This document shows, piece after piece, positions 58,601 to 64,000 of a stretch of 64,000 bases of DNA. The translations under genes and the position numbers were made by a program. Source of the DNA: Sanghuangporus weigelae (lineage: Eukaryota > Basidiomycota > Agaricomycetes > Hymenochaetales > Hymenochaetaceae); the NCBI GenBank assembly GCA_033182465.1, contig CP137327.1:806001-870000 (forward strand). Reading direction: 5' to 3'. The first letter of the stretch is position 1. Each line of letters opens with the position of its first letter. Under the pieces are notes generated by a model that was not told the origin of the DNA, made no database searches, and saw nothing but the letters and a program-made list of their open reading frames with translations.

Positions 58601-59201
58601 CTCGCAAAATGCACAGGGTGAGTCGGGCATCCCATGTAGTCTCAACTTTGCCCCGAAACAGAAATATCTTACGCTTGTTCACTTGTTGGTCCTCTCAATA
58701 CGATCGTTTTGGCTTCCTGATCATCGATCAACTCCTCTAAACGTTTATTTTTGCGGCCGTCATTCCACGTGGCGAAGATCGGCTCTTTGTCGCCATTTTA
58801 TATACCTCCGATTCGGACAAAATAATGAGGTATACTGACGAGGTGTGTAGGAGGAACAGTTCCCTTCGTTCTATTTCTGACCGATATCAGGGAGAAACCG
58901 TGGAACTATGCAAATGGACCGTAGACCTGGGGAATTTGCCGTCGTTCCAGCAGCAAAGCGCCATGATGCAGAGCGGCTTCTATACTGGTACGTGTTTTCG
59001 TGATCCCGACTCCGTACGAAGCAGACGGACTAAATTTTCCGACCACGCTTTCGGTACACTATGCCTCATTGTTTCTGACAAACACAAATTTTCCGAATAG
59101 AATTCGAGCTCGGCTTAGAACTCGACAGTGCGGAGGTCCGAGGCATTCTCATTCATGAGGGCGAAGAATGTGGACGAGTTGTATTTGATTTTCTCAACTA
59201 A
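55623..59201 (+). CDS. Hsp70-superfamily ATPase (HSPA12-like) with MGCC N-terminus
   Basis: Actin-like ATPase of the fungal Hsp70/HSPA12-like group; role in the cell unknown. The N-terminus MGCCGESLNK fits dual acylation (Gly2 myristate, Cys3/Cys4 palmitate). A ~150-residue Pro/Gln/Ser-rich region follows. The ATPase core starts at SVSIDFG|TTFSGV|AYGSSR (phosphate-1 loop). It continues PTCLLYDESGRVLAWG, DVWLTVPAAWDAKGCELM, ITEPEAAAVHCAH, ICDAGGGTV|DLAVYKI (phosphate-2), CGSLFLDLRF, RIDALLLVGGFSGSEYLF (adenosine motif) and RGAAQYGLARR. A short C-terminal beta region ends FELGLELDSAEVRG and VVFDFLN, without a substrate-binding lid. I count about 14 short introns; the one near 58,620-58,760 is not resolved. 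The start at 55623 is preferred over an in-frame ATG at 55530 because of MGCC. Confidence 0.85.
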
Positions 59202-60645
59202 CGTATTTGAAGGCCCGTTATGGTTTATGAATTGTACGGCCTACAGTTCGCGAGATATCTAGTGTAAACTCACTATGCGAATATTTGGACTATCTTAGCT
59301 CGGGTAGACTATTTGTTGGTTTGGATTCTTTCGTTCCATTAGGCTGTTCATCCTTCCTGTTTTTCTCCTTTTGTTGAATTGTAGTCGGATGAGAAACATA
59401 GGAATCCCGCGTGGGAAGTGTACCGGCCACGTTCCGAACCTGATGTATGGGTATCGGTCAAGCTGAACCTGTCACTGCTCCTCGTGCGTGTGACTCACTG
59501 AAGTGAGCTGCACATATCTTGTGGCACCGGTGCTCCTCTTGTTGGTCGGAATGGACATAAGCCAAGATTGTTATGGAGTCGGCAGGTGCCGTGCAGTACT
59601 CCGTACACTGACGAAATCAGAAGGAAATTTTCAGGTTCATCCACTTGCAGTGGTATCACTATCTGGGTGCCTACTTCAGCCGTTGCCATACCATTATAAT
59701 GGATACGATAGACGTGATGATTTAGAAGACTGCATATGGTCCGAATAAACCGATTTCTGAGGGCCGATAGTGCTTGCGAGAAACTTGTCGCCGTTCAGAG
59801 CTAACTGTACGGCTAGACGGACGTTTCCGAGCCTTGAGGGGCTCAGGAATTCGCATGGATCCTTCGTATTCATATGCAATGACCCCTTATCTCCTTCATT
59901 CCAGGGATCAAACTCGAGCTTGACGGATGTCTGCGAGAATGTGGAAGACTCCGTCGCGGAGACACCACCAATGTAATAAACAAGGTTCTCGAAGCTTCAG
60001 GCTTTCGCCAGGAGGCATCGCAGTCTTTATGATGATGATACAAACGACTATGCTCTGTGGTGCTATGGTCACGACATATCTATCGGGCTAACTATTTGCG
60101 ATACGAGACCAGAGAAATCAGAGAAGGCTACCTTTCTGCCCGAGGCTTTGCCACATGCTGGAGAAAAAATCGTATCTTCGATAAAGATAGGGCTCTTTCT
60201 ATACAGTATTCGTAAGTTCACGACAAGATTAGGGCATAATTCACACTATATTGATGTCGATTAGATTTCGGACCAGGGCAACGACTGGCAACGATCGACG
60301 ACGGCATGGTGGCTGAGCCGCGTGTGCTTAGCCATCCAAAGAGAAAAAAATTAATTCATTTCCAGGTTCGTTGCTTCGGACTCTCTCTTGCCTCGATCGG
60401 TAGCTTTAATGATCACCTCATCTTCTCTCATCTTCCAATGTCTCACAGAGGGATTCCAGCTCCCGGATTGCGGCGGGCGGATTCAGAGGAGCTCGAATCG
60501 TTCTCTGGCTGTGCGGAGTCTCGGAAGAAACGGTAGATTCCGAAAATGCTTGGGGGTCCTGACTGACCACCTCGCCCGGTTCAAAATTTATACTTAAATC
60601 CCTCGCTCGAAATCCCATGTATCTTCAAAATTCGTTCCCTTCGCC
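59202..60645. other. Intergenic stretch, no gene seen
   Basis: About 1.4 kb between the Hsp70-like gene and the lactone oxidase gene. Short open frames on both strands without motifs; no tRNA or repeat recognised. Confidence 0.5.
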
Positions 60646-62338
60646 ATGTATTGCGAGGAACTGCCTGCGTCCACTCCGCTCACTGCGTTATCGACGCCAA
60701 GACTGTATAATCTCTTGCAACCGATAACGGTTCCCTCTCAATCCTCGCGTTCGCGCTTTACGAACTGGGGCCGCACCTTCACCTGTAAACCTCTCGCCAT
60801 CTTCGAGCCTGAAACCGAAGACCAATGTGCTCTAGTCCTCGAGCTAGCAAGGCGCGAAGGTCGTCGAGTGAGGTTCGCCGGTATAGGTCATAGTCCGAGC
60901 GACCTGGCCTGCACGCGCGAATATATGCTTCGTACTACGAAGCTTAACAAAGTCCTCGAGGTAGGATTCGTAATAAGTGCAAGTTCCGCATCGTCTAATC
61001 TCGCTCAATTCAAACCTCAGGTGAACACGGAGAAGAACTACGTGGTCGTCCAGGGTGGGATCATCCTTAACGCGCTCCACGAGAGCCTAGCCGCGCATAA
61101 CTTAGCTATGTCCAACCTTGGGTCCATTTCGGACCAAACTTTGGGCGGCATCGTCAGTACAGCTACGCACGGAACAGGCCTCACCTTCGGTATAATATCT
61201 ACTATGGTGCTTGAACTCAAACTCATGCTCGCCGATGGCACGCAAGTCACGTGCTCTGAATCTTACCGACCCGATCTTTTCAAAGCAACGCTCTGTGGTC
61301 TCGGCGCCACGGGTCTCATCCTTGCCATTAAGCTTCAGGCTGAACCAGCCTTCCGTCTGCGTGACGAGCAGGACACCGTGAGCTTCGATACGTTCATCGA
61401 GACCTTTGATACCTTAGTGAGTTCCGGAGAGCACACACGTTTTTGGTGGTTTGTGCAAAATGGTTCTGTTCGCACGAGTGTATGCAACAGAACCCAAGAA
61501 GTCAGTTCCCTTATGCCGTTTACTCAGAGTACAGAATTCGCTAACCTTGTTCTAGGGTCCGAAACCTGCAGGAAGTTGGCTATGGAATACCTTTTTTGGA
61601 TATCATATTGTCCAGTTCCTTTTGTTCTTGGGTCGTTACTGGCTCAGAATTAACACTTGGACTGGAATGTTTGCGGAGTGGCTCATGCAAGGAAAGACTG
61701 TAAACATTAATCATTCTCATAAAGTCTTTAACGTGGATTGTCGAGTAAGTCCCCGTTATCACCAGCTTGTGAATAATAGACTGACTATAATTGTAGTACC
61801 CACAATATACGACCGAATGGGCAATACCTCTTGAGAATGCACGAAGATGCCTTCAAGAGCTTCGAGCTTGGGTCGATAATGAATATGCTGATCCAAGAGG
61901 GATACGTCCCCATTTCCCCATCGAAATTCGCTTCACCGACTCAGATGACATCTGGTTGAGCCCCAGTTATGGGCAACGCATGTGTTGGATAGGACTCATC
62001 CAGTTTAAGTGCGTCACTTTCCTCATCTGAGGTTGCGCTAAGTGCTAACATTGTGACTCTTCTTTTCTAGGCCTTATGGATTCAACGTGCCATATCGCCG
62101 CTTCTTTGGCGCCTTCGAACGAATCGCAGCCCAGCTCGGTGGTAAACCGCATTGGGCGAAAACGCACACGCTCCGTCCCGCGGAGTTGGCAGCCCTGTAT
62201 CCCAAGTTTCTCGACTTCGTGAAAGTGCTGGAAGATGTTGATCCCTCGGGTCTATTTCGGAGTGAATACATTCGCCGTCATGTATTCGGAGATCTGGGTG
62301 AAGATGTACATGGACGCGCCTTTAAACCAGTGCATTGA
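60646..62338 (+). CDS. D-arabinono-1,4-lactone oxidase
   Basis: FAD enzyme that makes D-erythroascorbate from D-arabinono-1,4-lactone, an antioxidant step placed in the mitochondrial outer membrane in yeast. Five exons (60646-60960, 61021-61500, 61556-61744, 61797-62008, 62071-62338) give 487 residues. The FAD domain of the vanillyl-alcohol-oxidase fold is present: FTNWGRTFTCKP, RRVRFAGIGHSPSD (His ~82 is the expected covalent FAD site), VQGGIILNALHESLA, NLGSISDQTLGGIVSTATHGTG. The C-terminal ALO domain has HTRFWWF, SWLWNTFFGYHIVQFLLFLG, THWAIP-like TTEWAIPLEN, PHFPIEIRFTDSDDIWLSP, GGKPHWAKTH (HWAK ~426) and FRSEYIRRHVFGDL. The first intron (60 bp) has no in-frame stop. The start is the first ATG before the conserved opening. 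Single copy; no cluster partners nearby. Confidence 0.93.
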
Positions 62339-62936
62339 ATACAGCTGTCCGTTATCACGTAAACAAAGTCGGAAGAAAATAAAAAACGATACCCTGCAAT
62401 TGGTTCTGTAACCTTTCTCTCGGCCCGTCCGATTTTGCTTTTGATACCCTCGTTGCACGCCCTTTGTTGATGCAATGACGTCGCTTTTTAAATAAATGTT
62501 AAAGTTTATGCTTCTTTCCGGTACTTTTGTTCGCTTATGTCCGTTCCCAGAAGATTTAGCCCAGTTATATGTTTTGAGGGCTATACCCTTCGGTACCTTA
62601 AGGTCTGGAACGAACTTCCAGAGCAATTTTCTGCAAAGATGAAAAATCGGCGAGATGCCGCGCAAAACTCCGCGTCCATCGATAAACGTCAAGACGAAGG
62701 CATTCGCTCACAGGCGTAAGCTCAAGCTCCCATTCTTATCTTTTCGTCGCACCTATATATCTTCTTCTTGGACCGGCACCTCGGGATGATCTAAGCTTCT
62801 TGTGATTGTCTGATTGCGCTTGTTTCTGATTTTCGATTAATCTAGTACAATCATATTTCATGAATGCCGTGATGTGGCTTCCTACTCTTGGACACTGAAA
62901 CTGTGTACCCCAGAAGAAAATTATGCAAGTCTACGA
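62339..62936. other. Convergent intergenic stretch
   Basis: About 0.6 kb between two converging stops, presumably 3' UTRs. Minus-strand open frames here (62252-62692) are shadows. Confidence 0.5.
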
Positions 62937-63983
62937 TTACAGTCCGAGTTGTGCGCAGATTGACGCTCTAACTAGTTGGACGTACTCCTGGGAAGTTATG
63001 AATAAGAGCAGTCGACGACCGTGTAATAATCCCGTAAAATTCTTACAGGGTAATTATCGCGATATAGCTTGCAGCAATCTATGTTTGCTCCACTCTCTAG
63101 ATTGGGCTCTGAGTTGGCATGGAAAAGCAACAAGGTTCGTCGGGACAGCCGAATATGTTGTAAGCACCAGAATGATGGATGCGATGGGATGTACAGAAAC
63201 AGTTACCTGCAAGCATAGAGACCACGCTCAGAATGACTTTCTCGACGCTCTGGACAGGGCTCCATCGCTCCGAAGCCTGCTCATAATGCGTGGGATCATC
63301 TCCCGGGGCATGCAGAATAGATATGCACACCGTTCCATCGGGGTAAACTAATACGGAATGTAAATCAACGACGGGAGAGAATGAGAAGTCTGGGACATTG
63401 CCGAGAATCATGAGGCACCTACCATTAGGATGGAACAGCGGCGGTTCGAATTTCATTTTGAAGGGAGATAAAGGGTAGTCATCGGGCTTCCATCGCAAGA
63501 ACATCAATAAACCAAGAAACGTTAAGGATTCAAGAATCAATCAGGATTTATCCTAACCCGTTTACACTGTAACTGCTCACGAAGGTTAATTTTGCGGCGA
63601 ATACGCCGCCTTCCTAATGACTTTGTATAAGAAGCAGCCTTTTTCAACATGCAGAAGAGACGTACAAATGGTGTATCCTTGGGACCACAGATAAGCGCTT
63701 CCCATGTAAAGAGATCATCCTCGGATACTGGGCCTTTTGACCACAAACCCAAAATAGACCGAGAAACGGCTCATAAACACATGAGACAGAGTAACTGGAG
63801 AATCTAGGGTGCTTACCAGCAGTGAACATGCCATCAGGAGAACCTGGTACAGAGAAATGAGAACTTCTTAGTTCGTTCAAGACCCACAGGGAAGAGAAAC
63901 TACCCACCATTCGCTGTCAGTTGTTTATACTCAGTCATGAGTCGTCTCAGCGCAGTCGATTTGCTCCCATTCCGCGATGCCAT
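62937..63983 (-). CDS. Ubiquitin-conjugating enzyme E2, Ubc7/UBE2G2 type
   Basis: E2 that passes ubiquitin to ER-associated degradation ligases in the Ubc7 group. Reading on the minus strand, eight exons give 173 residues: [153 protein letters not shown]. The catalytic Cys is ~97, and the acidic [11 protein letters not shown] insertion after it is the mark of the Ubc7/Cdc34 class. Exons of 27 nt (63817-63843) and 33 nt ([11 protein letters not shown]) are unusually small. The last two residues-rich exons are short, and the C-terminus lacks a membrane anchor, as expected for Ubc7. ATG 63983 and stop 62937-62939 are firm. Confidence 0.92.
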
Positions 63984-64000
63984 AATGCCGGGCAGTATTC

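Noticed and set aside
59770-59976. 68-codon plus-strand frame after the Hsp70-like gene
   Set aside because: No domain and no continuity with neighbouring exons; looks random.
1-64000. tRNA genes, rRNA, retroelements or a biosynthetic gene cluster
   Set aside because: No B-box-like GGTTCGAATCC in tRNA context, no reverse transcriptase or integrase motif, and no set of tailoring enzymes was found. The lactone oxidase stands alone.

Overview
The window is nuclear DNA from a filamentous basidiomycete fungus, most likely an agaricomycete. Genes are cut by many short introns (mostly 48-75 bp, GT-AG with a clear minority of GC-AG). The accessory gene families are typical of Agaricomycetes: DUF6533-type seven-helix membrane proteins, F-box proteins with a basic disordered head, and small secreted proteins built on a LNPAVIATGF...DDMVYFTV domain. 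No rRNA, tRNA, CRISPR array or retroelement was recognised.

Layout. (1) 1-4.9 kb: cytosolic leucyl-tRNA synthetase (9 exons) and a fungal protein of unknown function. (2) 6.1-23.9 kb, plus strand: five paralogous secreted-protein genes, each with a TATA box, a shared leader motif (consensus CGGCCTGGTGTCGTT), a variable first exon (plus one extra middle exon in the first member) and a last exon of exactly 629 nt in every copy. (3) 12.1-18.9 kb, minus strand, lying between members three and four of that family: an F-box array with one apparently intact gene, one frameshifted copy and one 3' remnant. (4) 24.5-33.5 kb, minus strand: four DUF6533-like membrane-protein genes. (5) 34.3-38.1 kb: a gene with SMP (seed-maturation-protein, LEA-type) repeats and an in-frame stop, then a kelch-repeat gene. 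(6) 38.8-47.4 kb, plus strand: three more DUF6533-like genes plus a 5'-truncated fourth copy, each followed by the same ~125-bp 3' block; a 629-bp hAT-like MITE sits in an intron of one. (7) 47.9-64 kb: mostly conserved single-copy genes, namely tRNA-dihydrouridine synthase (DUS4 type), a small single-pass membrane protein, a 758-residue disordered protein, an Hsp70/HSPA12-like ATPase with an MGCC acylation-type N-terminus, D-arabinono-1,4-lactone oxidase, and a UBC7/UBE2G2-type E2.

How it fits together. Conserved single-copy genes sit at both edges, and about 42 kb of tandemly duplicated accessory families fill the middle. The duplicated families show stages of gain and loss: intact copies, frameshifted or truncated copies, and a visible duplication joint. 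Nothing suggests an operon or a biosynthetic cluster. The main signals are the coordinated architecture of the secreted family, the recurrent GC-AG introns, and the MITE in the membrane-protein array.
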